DNA of 64,000 bases from Arcicella rosea (GCF_040543805.1 NZ_JBEUMS010000001.1:682001-746000); one strand, 5' to 3'. Shown: positions 35,288-44,628, counted from the first letter of the stretch. Notes: generated from the letters alone by a model not told the origin. Numbers and translations: made by a program.

Positions 35288-36226
35288 ATGAAAAAAACAC
35301 TCTTTATCTTTTTAATTATTATTACCCAAAAATCTATTGCTCAAGATTTTAAACCTTACGAGCAGACCATTCCAAATACTTCAGTAAAATACAAAATGAT
35401 GCCAATTCCCGCTGGGGAATTTATGTTAGGAAGTCCCGCTTCTGAACAAGGACATGAAGCCGACGAAAGCCCACAAGTAAAAGTAAAAATTGAACCTTTT
35501 TGGATGGGGGCTTATGAAGTTACTTATGATGAATATCAATTATTCTTTGAAGAAGAAAGAGACCCAGAACCTAGACCGGATGCTATTACTCGTCCCAGTC
35601 CTCCGTACATAGATTTCACTTTGGGCATGGGCAAAGTTGGTGGTTTTCCTGCTAATTCCATGCAACAATACGCCGCCTTGATGTATTGTAAATGGTTATA
35701 TTACAAAACAGGAATTTTTCACAGATTGCCTACAGAAGCTGAATGGGAATATGCTTGTCGTGCAGGAAGTAACACCACATTTTTCTTTGGAAATGATGCT
35801 TCAAAAATGTCAGATTACGCTTGGTTTAAAAGTAATTCAGGAGATAAATATCATCATGTAGGCGAGAAAAAACCAAATGCTTGGGGTTTGTACGATATGC
35901 TTGGCAATGTAGCAGAATGGACTTTAGACCAATACGATGAGGCTTTTTATCAGACTATAAAAGATGGTGAAACCAATCCTTATAATGTAAAATTAAAACG
36001 TTATCCAAGTACTGTAAAAGGTGGGAATTATCAAGATGAAGCCATTCAATTAAGAAGTGCTAATCGCCTGAAATCGGATGCAGTTTGGAATAGAAGAGAT
36101 CCGCAGATTCCGAAAAGTAAATGGTGGAATGCTGATTCTCCCTTTGTAGGTTTCAGAATTATTCGTCCAGTAAAACAGCCAAACAAAGAAGAAGTTGAGG
36201 CTTTTTTTGAGAAAATGTTAAAATAG
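35288..36226 (+). CDS. Formylglycine-generating-enzyme-like (SUMF1 domain) exported protein
   Basis: 312 residues. A signal peptide (LFIFLIIITQKSIAQ) is followed by a SUMF1/FGE-sulfatase fold: MMPIPAGEFMLGSPASEQG, then WMGAYEVTYDEYQLFF, then HRLPTEAEWEYACRAGSNTT, then GLYDMLGNVAEWTLDQYDEA and FVGFRIIRP. The family includes sulfatase-activating enzymes and many Bacteroidota surface proteins such as the GldJ/GldK group. The paired cysteines of true FGE are not evident, so enzyme activity is uncertain. It precedes an exported oxidoreductase gene. Confidence 0.88.
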   Translation: MKKTLFIFLIIITQKSIAQDFKPYEQTIPNTSVKYKMMPIPAGEFMLGSPASEQGHEADESPQVKVKIEPFWMGAYEVTYDEYQLFFEEERDPEPRPDAITRPSPPYIDFTLGMGKVGGFPANSMQQYAALMYCKWLYYKTGIFHRLPTEAEWEYACRAGSNTTFFFGNDASKMSDYAWFKSNSGDKYHHVGEKKPNAWGLYDMLGNVAEWTLDQYDEAFYQTIKDGETNPYNVKLKRYPSTVKGGNYQDEAIQLRSANRLKSDAVWNRRDPQIPKSKWWNADSPFVGFRIIRPVKQPNKEEVEAFFEKMLK

Positions 36227-36231
36227 TAATA

Positions 36232-36355
36232 AGCTGTGAGCTATGAGCCATAAGCTTTGAGTAATCAGTTTTTAGCTTCTTTCTTTTTTTATGAATATAA
36301 ATTTAAAAAACTCACAGCTCGTAGCTCAAGGCTTACAGCTCATAGCTCACAGCTT
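36232..36355. repeat. Intergenic inverted repeat, AGCTGTGAGC type
   Basis: AAGCTGTGAGCTATGAGC (near 36232-36249) is the exact reverse complement of GCTCATAGCTCACAGCTT (near 36338-36355), with further degenerate copies of the words AGCTATGAGC and CTCACAGCTC between them. Similar words occur at 29289-29320 and 46722-46742. Confidence 0.75.
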
Positions 36356-36385
36356 ACCCAAAAATAAACAATTAACTAAACAACT

Positions 36386-37705
36386 ATGAACTTTAACAGA
36401 AGAGATTTCGTCAAAAGTACTTCTATCATTACGGGTGGAATACTTACTACTCCGTTTTCATCGGAGGCTTCTTTTTTCAACAGTAATTCTGATGATACTA
36501 TCAAAGTAGCTTTAATAGGTTGCGGAGGTAGAGGTACAGGAGCAATTATTCAGGCATTAAGCACTAAGCAAAATGTGAAATTAGTAGCGATGGCTGATGC
36601 TTTCAAAGACCGTTTAGATGGTTGCTTCGAGCAAATCACTAGCGATGATTTTGCTCATTTAAAGGCTAAAATTGATGTACCAGCCGACCATAAATTTACT
36701 GGTTTTGATGCTTATCAAAAAGCGATTCCAATGGCAGATGTAGTGATTCTGACTACTCCTCCAGGTTTTCGACCAATTCATTTTGAAGCAGCAGTAAATG
36801 CAGGCAAGCACATTTTCATGGAAAAACCTGTGGCAACCGACCCCGCTGGAATTCAAAGAGTATTAGCCGCTGCCGAAAAGGCAAAAGCTAAAAAACTAAA
36901 TGTTGTGGTTGGTTTGCAAAGACGTTACCAAAATTCATATCGTGAATTAATGAAACGTTATCAAGATGGAATGATTGGCGACATCGTTTCGGCTTCTGTT
37001 TGGTGGAATAATGATGGCGTTTGGACCAAACCAAGAGTGGCTGGACAAACTGAAATGGAGTACCAAATGCGCAACTGGTATTATTTTAACTGGCTTTGTG
37101 GCGACCATATTACAGAACAACATATTCATAATATCGACGTAATCAACTGGGCAAAAAATGGTTATCCTGTAAAAGCAAGAGGCACTGGCGGACGTGAAGT
37201 AAGAAAAGGAAAAGATACAGGAGAGATTTTTGACCACCATATTGTAGAATTTGAGTATGCCGATGGAACGATTATGAATTCTCAATGCCGACACATTAAA
37301 GGTACTTGGGCTAAAGTAGATGAATTAGCGGTTGGAACAAAAGGGAAAATCCAGTTTGATGCTGCCAAAATCACCGACCACAAAGGAAAGCCTTTGTTCT
37401 CTTTTGATAAAAAGACAAAAGAAAATCAGCCTTACCAAACCGAACATGATGAATTATTTGCAGCCATCGCTAAAGGTGAATATAAATTTGCTGATGCAGA
37501 AAATGGAGCAAAGTCAACGATGACTTCTATTTTGGGAAGAATGGCAACTTACTCAGGACAAGTAATTGAATGGGATAAAGCCATTAATTCGGGCATTGAT
37601 ATTATGCCAAAAACTTTTGCTTGGGATGCAGATATGCCTCTTAAACCAGATGCCTACGGAAATTATCCAGTAGCAACTCCGGGGAAAACCAAGTATTTTT
37701 CATAA
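36386..37705 (+). CDS. Tat-exported Gfo/Idh/MocA family oxidoreductase
   Basis: 439 residues. A twin-arginine signal (NRRDFVKSTSIITGG) sends the folded protein across the inner membrane; tatC is present at 44842. The Rossmann segment KVALIGCGGRGTGAIIQAL, the HIFMEKPVATDP segment with the typical EKP, and a C-terminal alpha/beta domain (MRNWYYFNWLCGDHITEQH) identify an NAD(P)-dependent sugar-type oxidoreductase. The substrate is unknown. A bidirectional terminator follows. Confidence 0.92.
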   Translation: MNFNRRDFVKSTSIITGGILTTPFSSEASFFNSNSDDTIKVALIGCGGRGTGAIIQALSTKQNVKLVAMADAFKDRLDGCFEQITSDDFAHLKAKIDVPADHKFTGFDAYQKAIPMADVVILTTPPGFRPIHFEAAVNAGKHIFMEKPVATDPAGIQRVLAAAEKAKAKKLNVVVGLQRRYQNSYRELMKRYQDGMIGDIVSASVWWNNDGVWTKPRVAGQTEMEYQMRNWYYFNWLCGDHITEQHIHNIDVINWAKNGYPVKARGTGGREVRKGKDTGEIFDHHIVEFEYADGTIMNSQCRHIKGTWAKVDELAVGTKGKIQFDAAKITDHKGKPLFSFDKKTKENQPYQTEHDELFAAIAKGEYKFADAENGAKSTMTSILGRMATYSGQVIEWDKAINSGIDIMPKTFAWDADMPLKPDAYGNYPVATPGKTKYFS

Positions 37706-37711
37706 AAAAAC

Positions 37712-37746
37712 AAAAGCAGTCCGAAATAAAATCGGACTGCTTTTTT
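37712..37746. terminator. Bidirectional terminator
   Basis: AAAAGCAGTCCGA (37712-37724) and TCGGACTGCTTTT (37732-37744) form a perfect 13-bp stem between convergent genes. Confidence 0.9.
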
Positions 37747-37757
37747 ATCATGAATAC

Positions 37758-38651
37758 TTAACAACAACCACTTCCAGGTGTGCAGCAAGACGCATTGGCT
37801 AAATCAGCTAAATTGATTTTTACTTTCTCTTTCTTCACGCCATCAATGGCTGGTTTTTCAGCATAAACTGTTACGCTATAAATCCCAGTTCCAGATGCTA
37901 AAAAGGCTTTTAAAGCATCAATAGAAAGATACTCCATCAAAATATTGTCGGGTAAAAATATTGGCTTTTCTTTCTGAACGGTGATATTGTCGAAACCAGC
38001 TTCTTTAATCAATTGAAGGTATTCATATTTTTGAATCGCTCCCGATACACAGCCTGCGTACATTTCTGCGGCAGCTTTTAGCCCTTCTGGCAATTCGCCT
38101 TCTAAAACAATATCCGAAATACTAAAATGTCCGCTTGGTTTCAATACTCTAAAAATATCTTGAATAACATTTCTTTTGTTGGGTACTAAATTCAGCACAC
38201 AATTACTTACAATTACATCGGCTACATTATCATTAACTGGCATATTTTCAATATCGCCTTCTCTGAATTCTACATTATTATAACCTAATTTTTCAGCATT
38301 TCTTCTGGCTTTATCAATCATGGCTTTTGTAAAATCAATCCCGATTACTTTACCTGTAGCTCCTGTTTCTGCACGAGCGATAAAGCAGTCATTTCCTGCA
38401 CCAGAGCCTAAATCAATAACAGTATCTCCTGCTTGAATATTTGCGAAAGCTGTTGGCAACCCACAACCTAAACTCAAATCTGCATCAGGATTATAACCTT
38501 TTAAATGTTCGTAGCTTTCAGACATGATGGTATAAGTACCAGAAGGTCCGGCACCACAACAAGTTGAGGCATTATATTCGGCTGATTGAAGGGCGATTTC
38601 CCCATATTTTTCTTTAACAATGTCTTTAAAATTTTCTTCTTGCGTTTTCAT
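37758..38651 (-). CDS. arsM: Arsenite methyltransferase
   Basis: ArsM transfers methyl groups from S-adenosylmethionine to arsenite. The SAM site DLGSGAGNDCFIARAETGA, GKVIGIDFTKAMIDKARRNA and the conserved cysteines (STCCGAGPSG near the N-terminus, SNCVLN and AGCVSG) fit the family. The C-terminus adds a cysteine-rich tail, SCCTPGSGCC, as in other members. Length 297 is normal. No arsR or arsenite pump is adjacent; the nearest regulator is the SigZ-like sigma factor 450 bases upstream. Confidence 0.93.
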   Translation of the reverse strand: MKTQEENFKDIVKEKYGEIALQSAEYNASTCCGAGPSGTYTIMSESYEHLKGYNPDADLSLGCGLPTAFANIQAGDTVIDLGSGAGNDCFIARAETGATGKVIGIDFTKAMIDKARRNAEKLGYNNVEFREGDIENMPVNDNVADVIVSNCVLNLVPNKRNVIQDIFRVLKPSGHFSISDIVLEGELPEGLKAAAEMYAGCVSGAIQKYEYLQLIKEAGFDNITVQKEKPIFLPDNILMEYLSIDALKAFLASGTGIYSVTVYAEKPAIDGVKKEKVKINLADLANASCCTPGSGCC

Positions 38652-38791
38652 AATAATCTTGTTTTTTATATGAAAGAACCCGAATCTTAAAAATGGACGC
38701 AGGTTTTTAAATATTTCTTTTGAAAAAATAACAAAAGCTCAACACTATCGTTATATTTATAAAAATTCTTGAAATAATAAAATATAACACT

Positions 38792-39085
38792 ATGGATATT
38801 TTTCATTTCGATTACGATTTTCAGGAAAACTCTCAGGGAGCTGGCAACGATTTACAATTATTAGAGGAAAAATGGCTTGGCGATTCTTTAGTCGGTTATT
38901 TAGTAGAATCACAAACGCAAGACTGGCTTATTTCTCTGGTTTTTGTTTCAAGAGAAACACCTTTAAAATTCGTGATTAGAAAGTTAGAAAAAACGCCTTC
39001 ACATGTAAAAATGGAGCAGTATCGTATTCTTTCTTCTAAAACTTCCAGACTTTTAAAACCATTTTATGAAGCTTCTTTGAATTAA
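38792..39085 (+). CDS. Small protein, unknown function
   Basis: 97 residues, with no signal or membrane segment. It reads as a compact strand-rich protein (WLGDSLVGYLVESQTQDW, then SLVFVSRETPLKFVIRKLEK) with a basic C-terminus. A start at 38792 is preceded by an AT-rich leader. No named family recognised. It lies between the divergent arsM and the convergent sigma-factor gene. Confidence 0.6.
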   Translation: MDIFHFDYDFQENSQGAGNDLQLLEEKWLGDSLVGYLVESQTQDWLISLVFVSRETPLKFVIRKLEKTPSHVKMEQYRILSSKTSRLLKPFYEASLN

Positions 39086-39098
39086 TTTTCGTGGAAAG

Positions 39099-39683
39099 TT
39101 AAGCACAAAGACATTCTCCTTTTTTGTTTCGTATTTCAATTATGTTTCCGTAAGCATCTACTTTTACGGGACAGCAATCCATGAGCTTTTGTTTCAATTG
39201 CTCTCTGCCACGTTGTACTCTTGATTTAGCTCCTGAAACTGAAATACCTAATTTTTCAGCTAATTGTACTTGCGATAATCCTTCAATATCTACTAAACGA
39301 AGTGCCTCTTCGTACTTTGGGTCAAGGTCTTGTCTAAAATGTTCAAGCCATTGGGCTACCATCGTGTTCAGTTCATTTTCGCTAAAATATGTTTGTTCTA
39401 AATTGTTTTGATAAACAGTATCTTCTTGCTCAAGTGCTCTTTTCTTTGAACGAAAGTAATTTAAAACTGTATTTCTAGCAATCTGAAAAACCCATCCAGC
39501 TAGGCGTTCTTCTTCTCGCAATTCATGTAAATGTTGATGAATCTTTATAAATACTTCTTGCAGAAGATCGTCGGTCACCTCAGCATTATGTGTTTGATTC
39601 CGAATAAACTCTTTGACAGGTTTACTGAAGTCTAACCAAATCTGATTAAATTTTATGGCTTTGGATGTGGATATTGCATTCAT
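39099..39683 (-). CDS. sigZ: SigZ-like RNA polymerase sigma factor
   Basis: 194 residues. Sigma-70 region 2 (about residues 10-85: EVTDDLLQEVFIKIHQHLHE, then GWVFQIARNTVLNYFRSKKR) and region 4 (about 120-170: ALRLVDIEGLSQVQLAEKLG, SVSGAKSRVQRGREQLKQKL) are followed by a cysteine-containing tail, MDCCPVKVDAYGNIIEIRN and CLCA, typical of SigZ. The tail may bind metal. ATG 39683 is preferred because the 39743 start lies inside a terminator hairpin. The neighbouring arsM may be a target. Confidence 0.86.
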   Translation of the reverse strand: MNAISTSKAIKFNQIWLDFSKPVKEFIRNQTHNAEVTDDLLQEVFIKIHQHLHELREEERLAGWVFQIARNTVLNYFRSKKRALEQEDTVYQNNLEQTYFSENELNTMVAQWLEHFRQDLDPKYEEALRLVDIEGLSQVQLAEKLGISVSGAKSRVQRGREQLKQKLMDCCPVKVDAYGNIIEIRNKKGECLCA

Positions 39684-39728
39684 AAAACGAAGTTTTTCTG
39701 AAAGACGCCTTTTTATTGTAAAGGACGC

Positions 39729-39765
39729 AAAAAAGGCGAACATTTAGCAAACGTTCGCCTTTTTT
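39729..39765 (-). terminator. Terminator after ppk1
   Basis: AAAAAAGGCGAAC (39729-39741) and GTTCGCCTTTTTT (39753-39765) form a perfect 13-bp stem with A/T runs on both sides. Confidence 0.85.
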
Positions 39766-39802
39766 ACTTATTAGGCAACTCAACTTCTGAAGATTGAATC
39801 TT

Positions 39803-42013
39803 TTAAACTTCAGTGCCTAACGCTTCCTCAATCATTTCTTCTTCCTGAAATAATCTGGCTTCCATTACTTCTGTGGCATTTACTTCAAAGAATTTCTTAT
39901 GAATATTAAATGTTTCATCTCCACATTCAGTTGGCGAAGCACATTGTATAAAAGAACCATCTTCCTGCATGGTATAAGCATTGACATTGTCTTTCAAATT
40001 CCAATCTAAAATATGAATGGCTTGTTGTTTAACTTGTGTGCCATAAATTTCAAAAAGGGATTCAATTCTACGGTCAAAACTTCTTACCATTACATCGGCC
40101 GAACCGCCATAAACTTTAGGTTCGCCATTGTTATGGAAATAATAAATACGAGTATGTTCCAAGAAATCTCCGACGATAGAACGTACTGTAATATTTTCAG
40201 ATAAACCTTTTCTTTGCGGACGCAAACAACAGATTCCTCGAACAATCAATTGAATTTTTACACCTGCTTGTGAAGCTTTGTATAATTCATCAATCGTAAT
40301 TTTATCTTGTAGGGAATTGATTTTAAAACAAATCCCACTTGGTAAACCAGCTCTGGCATTATCTGCTTCGTGCTGAATCATTTTTACCAAACTCTTACGC
40401 ATATCACGTGGAGCCGTAATCAATCTTTGATATGAATGCGGTTGGGAATGTCCAGTAATTACGTTGAAAAACTCAGAAATATCTCTTGTCAATACTTCAT
40501 CTGTCGTAAGCAAACCTATGTCGGTATAAAGTTTAGCAGTATCTTCATTATAATTTCCAGAAGATAAATGAGCGTAACTTTTCACCATATCTCCTTCATT
40601 TCTAATTACTTGAAGGAGTTTTGTATGAGTTTTCAATCCTGGAATTCCATAAATCACAAAACAGCCAGCTTTCTGTAAACGAAGTGCTTCACGAATATTA
40701 TTTTCTTCATCGAAACGTGCTTTCACTTCAAACAATACCGAAACGTGTTTACCGTTTTCTGCTGCATGTAAAAGGGCCTCTGCAATGCGTGAATGTTTTG
40801 AAATTCTATAAAGTGTAATTTTAATCGCCAATACTTGTGGGTCTTCGGCTGCTTGTTCAAGCAATTGGAGTACTGGTTCAAAATTGTTGTAAGGATGATG
40901 TAGGAGTATATCTCCTTGTTTCATCGTTTCAAAAATATTTTCTGGTTTTTGTGTTAGCTGACCCAAGGCTGGCACTGATGCTCTTTGGGCAACTTGTTTT
41001 GATTTTAATTCTGCATGTTTGATAATTTGCCAGAATGCTGTAAAATCAATCAACGTATCGCTGAAAAAAATATCGTTTTTTTCAAGCTTCCAACGCTTCA
41101 ACATCATCTGTAACATCCATTCCGAACAACCACCTTCCATTTCTATTCGGGTTACTCTTCCCAAACGACGGTCTTTGATTTTCTTCTTGATTTCGTCAAT
41201 AAAATCTGTTTCAGAATCTTCATGCTCTACCAAATCAAAATCGCCATTTCTGGTAATTCTGAATAAAGCTACAGATTCAATTTCTACATTTTTATAGAGT
41301 TTCCAGATTTCATGACGAATGATTTCTTCGATTGGTAAAAACATGATTTCGTCTTCACGTTCTACCACATAAAAGCGTTTTAAGTTTTGTGGAATTTGTA
41401 CAAAACTAATTTTTCTACTTTCGTTGATGTTACTTTCAGTACGTTCGCCTTCGCTTTTGGTGACAACCCCAAAAATCAAGGTTTTGCCCAATAAACTCGG
41501 GAAAGTATGCGTATGGTCGAAAACCATAGGCGTAAGCATTGGGTAAATGGTACGATTGAAATAATCAAGTACTTGTTCCATTTCCTCATGATTGAGGTCG
41601 TTCAAGCCGATTACTCTAAAGCCATTTCCTAAAAATTCTGGGAATAAATCTTCTTTATACAATCTTTGTGTTTCGGTCACAAAAGATTGTGTAGCAGCCA
41701 TCAAAGTCTTTTTGAAAGGCAATTCTCTCAAACCTGAGTAATCTGTACGTTCTTTACCATAGTCGATGTAGTTATACAAAGAACCTACACGGATGGTAAA
41801 AAACTCATCAAGATTTGATGCTGTAATGGCTAAAAATTTTAATCTATCGAAAATATTTCTGCGAACGTCTCTTGCTTGGTCAAGTACTCTTTCATCAAAT
41901 TTTAACCAACTTAAATCACGGCTGATATAGTCAGACTTTTCAATGACGTCATACGATTTGTTAATGACTTTTTCAAGACGACGTTTCTCATCTGGCGTTT
42001 GCTTTGTATTCAT
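39803..42013 (-). CDS. ppk1: Polyphosphate kinase 1
   Basis: PPK1 polymerises ATP gamma-phosphate into polyphosphate and works with phosphate-stress and stationary-phase responses. Conserved parts: SRDLSWLKFDERVLDQA near the N-terminus, the phospho-histidine region GLKTHTKLLQVIRN, SSGNYNEDTAKLYTDIGLL and the second site HTRIYYFHNNGEPKVYGG. From ATG 42013 the protein has 736 residues. An in-frame ATG at 42100 lies immediately after a TAACTTTG -7 box, so it would be nearly leaderless and is less likely. Confidence 0.95.
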   Translation of the reverse strand: MNTKQTPDEKRRLEKVINKSYDVIEKSDYISRDLSWLKFDERVLDQARDVRRNIFDRLKFLAITASNLDEFFTIRVGSLYNYIDYGKERTDYSGLRELPFKKTLMAATQSFVTETQRLYKEDLFPEFLGNGFRVIGLNDLNHEEMEQVLDYFNRTIYPMLTPMVFDHTHTFPSLLGKTLIFGVVTKSEGERTESNINESRKISFVQIPQNLKRFYVVEREDEIMFLPIEEIIRHEIWKLYKNVEIESVALFRITRNGDFDLVEHEDSETDFIDEIKKKIKDRRLGRVTRIEMEGGCSEWMLQMMLKRWKLEKNDIFFSDTLIDFTAFWQIIKHAELKSKQVAQRASVPALGQLTQKPENIFETMKQGDILLHHPYNNFEPVLQLLEQAAEDPQVLAIKITLYRISKHSRIAEALLHAAENGKHVSVLFEVKARFDEENNIREALRLQKAGCFVIYGIPGLKTHTKLLQVIRNEGDMVKSYAHLSSGNYNEDTAKLYTDIGLLTTDEVLTRDISEFFNVITGHSQPHSYQRLITAPRDMRKSLVKMIQHEADNARAGLPSGICFKINSLQDKITIDELYKASQAGVKIQLIVRGICCLRPQRKGLSENITVRSIVGDFLEHTRIYYFHNNGEPKVYGGSADVMVRSFDRRIESLFEIYGTQVKQQAIHILDWNLKDNVNAYTMQEDGSFIQCASPTECGDETFNIHKKFFEVNATEVMEARLFQEEEMIEEALGTEV

Positions 42014-42107
42014 AAAATTATTTAGAAAGGAAAAAAGATTCCCCACAAGAGAATCCTTTACTCTACTGCGTTTTTTGTATTTGGGAATCATTCCACTCAT
42101 GTCTCAA

Positions 42108-42115
42108 CAAAGTTA
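42108..42115 (-). promoter_or_regulatory. Probable ppk1 -7 promoter box
   Basis: TAACTTTG on the minus strand fits TAnnTTTG; transcription would start near 42101, leaving a leader of about 90 bases before ATG 42013. Confidence 0.4.
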
Positions 42116-42164
42116 AATCTAATCAGAATATATCCTCTATTATGAAATTATTAAATTTTCAAAC

Positions 42165-42653
42165 TCACTCTTTTTTGATTTGCACTTCGTCAGCTACCAA
42201 ATTAGCGAGTAATTGTTCTAGGTTTTTTAGTGTTTCAGGACTACCGTGATAGTCTGTAATCTTTAATTTTTTCGACTCATCATTGAAAGCGATAATCGTA
42301 GTAGGTAAATCGCTAATATGGGCTTCATAACTACTTTTGAAGTTGAAAAAATTAGCTTCTCTGAATGTTTTCTTGAGTTGCGCCACTGTTCCTTTCTTCA
42401 GTTTTTTAGTATGTAAACCTATTGTTCCAACAAACCTCTCGCCTTCAAAAACTAAACTATCGTTTTCAAAGACATTCAACTTATATACGGGACAAGTACC
42501 GTAACAAGCTGTTTTCTCTAAAGTAAAAATAGTTTTGGCAAGGTTTTCCGCATTTTTTGCAGTTTGCTCCGAATTGGCATTTGCAAGTTTTCGGGTATTC
42601 TTACAAGCTCCTAAAAGCAAGATAGTTAGGCAAAAAAAACTGAAGTTTTTCAT
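42165..42653 (-). CDS. DUF6438-type lipoprotein
   Basis: 162 residues with a lipoprotein signal (FFCLTILLLGACKNTRK). The segment LEKTACYGTCPVYKLNVFEN matches DUF6438, with the ACYGTCPVY signature, followed by VFEGERFVGTIG. The domain is exported in many Bacteroidota and has no established function. The gene stands alone between ppk1 and an ECF sigma factor. Confidence 0.8.
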   Translation of the reverse strand: MKNFSFFCLTILLLGACKNTRKLANANSEQTAKNAENLAKTIFTLEKTACYGTCPVYKLNVFENDSLVFEGERFVGTIGLHTKKLKKGTVAQLKKTFREANFFNFKSSYEAHISDLPTTIIAFNDESKKLKITDYHGSPETLKNLEQLLANLVADEVQIKKE

Positions 42654-42914
42654 CGTTTCAAAAAATTATGATGTATAAATTTGAACGCTCCTTCTATTAA
42701 AAATATTATATAAAACCTTGCGATTTAGCTAATTTAAGGCTTTTCGCTATTTAATATATAATAGGATTAAAATATTTTTTGTTATTTTCGTATTCCAAAA
42801 CACACAGCGTCACTGCCCACCAAAATTCCCTCTGAAAGTATAGTTGTTTAACCGAATTGACGGAAAATCAAAAACGGTTAAGAATTCATGTTGAGAATTT
42901 AGCATTACCTATCA

Positions 42915-43517
42915 ATGAATCTTAAAAATTTAAGTGACGAGCAATTAGTTTCCCTGTATATCGACAATCAAAGTAATCTCTATTTTGAACAACTTTACGA
43001 CCGTTATGCTGATAAAATTTATCGCAAATGCTTATCGTTCGTCAAAGAAGAAGCTAAAGCTGAAGATTATACTCATGATATTTTCATGAAACTTGTGCTG
43101 AATATTGCTTCATTCAAGGAAACCGCCAAGTTTTCTACTTGGCTGTATGCTATTACTTATAATTACTGTATTGATCAAACAAGAATCACGAAAAGGTTTG
43201 CTGAAAATCCTATTGAAGAACATTTTGATGTAGTTGAAGATGATGATGAAACTGAATTAGCCGAAATGGAAGCCAATAGACTTCGCAAAGCTTTACAGCA
43301 AATTGTTCCTGAAGACAAAACCATTTTGATGATGAAGTATCAAGATGAAATGAGTATCAAAGAAATTTCTGGCAATTTAGATATTTCTGAAAGTGCTGTT
43401 AAAATGCGTTTGCTCAGAGCGAAAGACAAACTCAAAAAGGCATACTTAGAAAGTTTATTTTTTTGGGGAGTGATTATCACAAAAGCCATCCATGTTTTTT
43501 TTAATCATGAACAATAA
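42915..43517 (+). CDS. ECF-type RNA polymerase sigma factor
   Basis: 200 residues. Region 2 (about residues 20-90: FEQLYDRYADKIYRKCLSFV, then AEDYTHDIFMKLVLNIASF and STWLYAITYNYCIDQTRI) and region 4 (about 130-180: MKYQDEMSIKEISGNLD, SAVKMRLLRAKDKLKKAYL) are intact, with an acidic linker (VEDDDETELAEME). No cognate transmembrane anti-sigma factor is next; instead a 64-residue gene overlaps its end by 11 bases. Confidence 0.92.
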   Translation: MNLKNLSDEQLVSLYIDNQSNLYFEQLYDRYADKIYRKCLSFVKEEAKAEDYTHDIFMKLVLNIASFKETAKFSTWLYAITYNYCIDQTRITKRFAENPIEEHFDVVEDDDETELAEMEANRLRKALQQIVPEDKTILMMKYQDEMSIKEISGNLDISESAVKMRLLRAKDKLKKAYLESLFFWGVIITKAIHVFFNHEQ

Positions 43518-43701
43518 TTCATTTAAAAATATCGACACCGAAAAAAAAATACCTGCTCACGTAAAGTCTGCTCTGATAGCAGAAATCGAAACCATCAGAA
43601 ATACTGCTGTTTTGGTAGAATTATTTGTAGGCAATTTCATCAACACTTTTAGCAAATCAATAGAAGATATACACATCAAAGAAAAAAATCCCAACGTTTG
43701 A
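43507..43701 (+). CDS. Small protein overlapping the sigma-factor gene
   Basis: 64 residues from MNNNSFKNIDTEKKIPAHVK, starting inside the last codons of the sigma-factor gene. It is helical, with a central amphipathic segment (IRNTAVLVELFVGNFINTF) and no cysteine or clear membrane helix. Its position suggests coupled translation, so it may modulate the sigma factor, but it is unlike known anti-sigma factors. The MscS-type gene follows 36 bases later. Confidence 0.65.
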   Translation: MNNNSFKNIDTEKKIPAHVKSALIAEIETIRNTAVLVELFVGNFINTFSKSIEDIHIKEKNPNV

Positions 43702-43737
43702 TTTTCTTTTTATTCATTTCAGAAAACAATTACCATT

Positions 43738-44565
43738 ATGCCTAATATTCAAGAGATACTTTTTCAAACTTTTCAAAAGCTCTTAGAGCAGCTATTTTTA
43801 TTTACTCCTAAAGTACTTGGAGCAATCGTTTTGTTAATTATCGGTATTATTATCGCCAAAATAGTAACGAATATTTTACAGAAAGGTCTTGAAAAAACTG
43901 GATTTGATAAACTTGGCGACAAGCTGAATACCATCGAAATTATTCAGCGTTTTGGTTCAATTAAGCTAAGTAAGCTGGTCTCAAAAACGCTTTATTACTT
44001 TATTATGCTGGTATTTGTAACAGCAGCAACCGAAACGCTAGGCATGAAAGTACTGACAGACATGGTAACGTCGTTGGTCAATTTAATTCCTAAATTAATT
44101 GCTTCGGCATTGATGCTTTTAGCTGGAGTAATGATTGCCGATGCACTCAAGAATTCGGTCATTAATATTTGCAAATCTTTGAAAATAGATTCAGGGAAAT
44201 TATTGGGAAACATTGTTTTCTTTTTCTTTTTGATTATCGCCCTGATTGCGGCTTTGAAGCAGGCGGGTATTGAAACGAGTTTGCTAGAATCTAGCTTTAA
44301 TCTGATTATTGGTGGAATTATTTTAGCGTTTGCGGTAGGTTATGGCATGGCATCGAAAGATGTTTTAGCTAATATTCTTTCAAATTTCTATAGTAAAAAC
44401 AAATTCAAAGAAGGGCAAATTGTAGTGTTGGATGGTGTAAAAGGCGAAATCATTACGATTGATACCACTTCTATCACCTTAAAAACAGGCGAAAGCAATA
44501 CCGTTTTTCCTTTAAGTATTTTACAAAATCAGAAAGTAGAAATCATTACAGTGAACAATATTTGA
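43738..44565 (+). CDS. MscS-family channel (TM-helix type)
   Basis: 275 residues. About four or five membrane helices (VLGAIVLLIIGIIIAKIVTN, LVSKTLYYFIMLVFVTAA, LIPKLIASALMLLAGVMIAD, IVFFFFLIIALIAALKQ) precede a short beta domain (GQIVVLDGVKGEIITIDTTS, then TVFPLSILQNQKVEI). The segment VGYGMASKDVLANILSNFYS is the pore-lining helix plus MscS entry. It belongs to the compact, conserved-TM-helix branch of MscS proteins. It is probably co-transcribed with the ECF sigma factor; a terminator follows. Confidence 0.88.
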   Translation: MPNIQEILFQTFQKLLEQLFLFTPKVLGAIVLLIIGIIIAKIVTNILQKGLEKTGFDKLGDKLNTIEIIQRFGSIKLSKLVSKTLYYFIMLVFVTAATETLGMKVLTDMVTSLVNLIPKLIASALMLLAGVMIADALKNSVINICKSLKIDSGKLLGNIVFFFFLIIALIAALKQAGIETSLLESSFNLIIGGIILAFAVGYGMASKDVLANILSNFYSKNKFKEGQIVVLDGVKGEIITIDTTSITLKTGESNTVFPLSILQNQKVEIITVNNI

Positions 44566-44585
44566 TAGAATTCTTTCCATACTGA

Positions 44586-44628
44586 AAAATCTCCAATGCT
44601 TCATTCTTGAATATTTGGAGATTTTTTT
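44586..44628 (+). terminator. Terminator after the MscS-type gene
   Basis: AATCTCCAA (44588-44596) pairs with TTGGAGATT (44615-44623), followed by a run of T. Confidence 0.8.

Noticed and set aside
42848..42881. TTAACCG/CGGTTAA pair ahead of the ECF sigma gene
   Set aside because: A 7-bp pair separated by 20 bases is short enough to arise by chance in AT-rich DNA.
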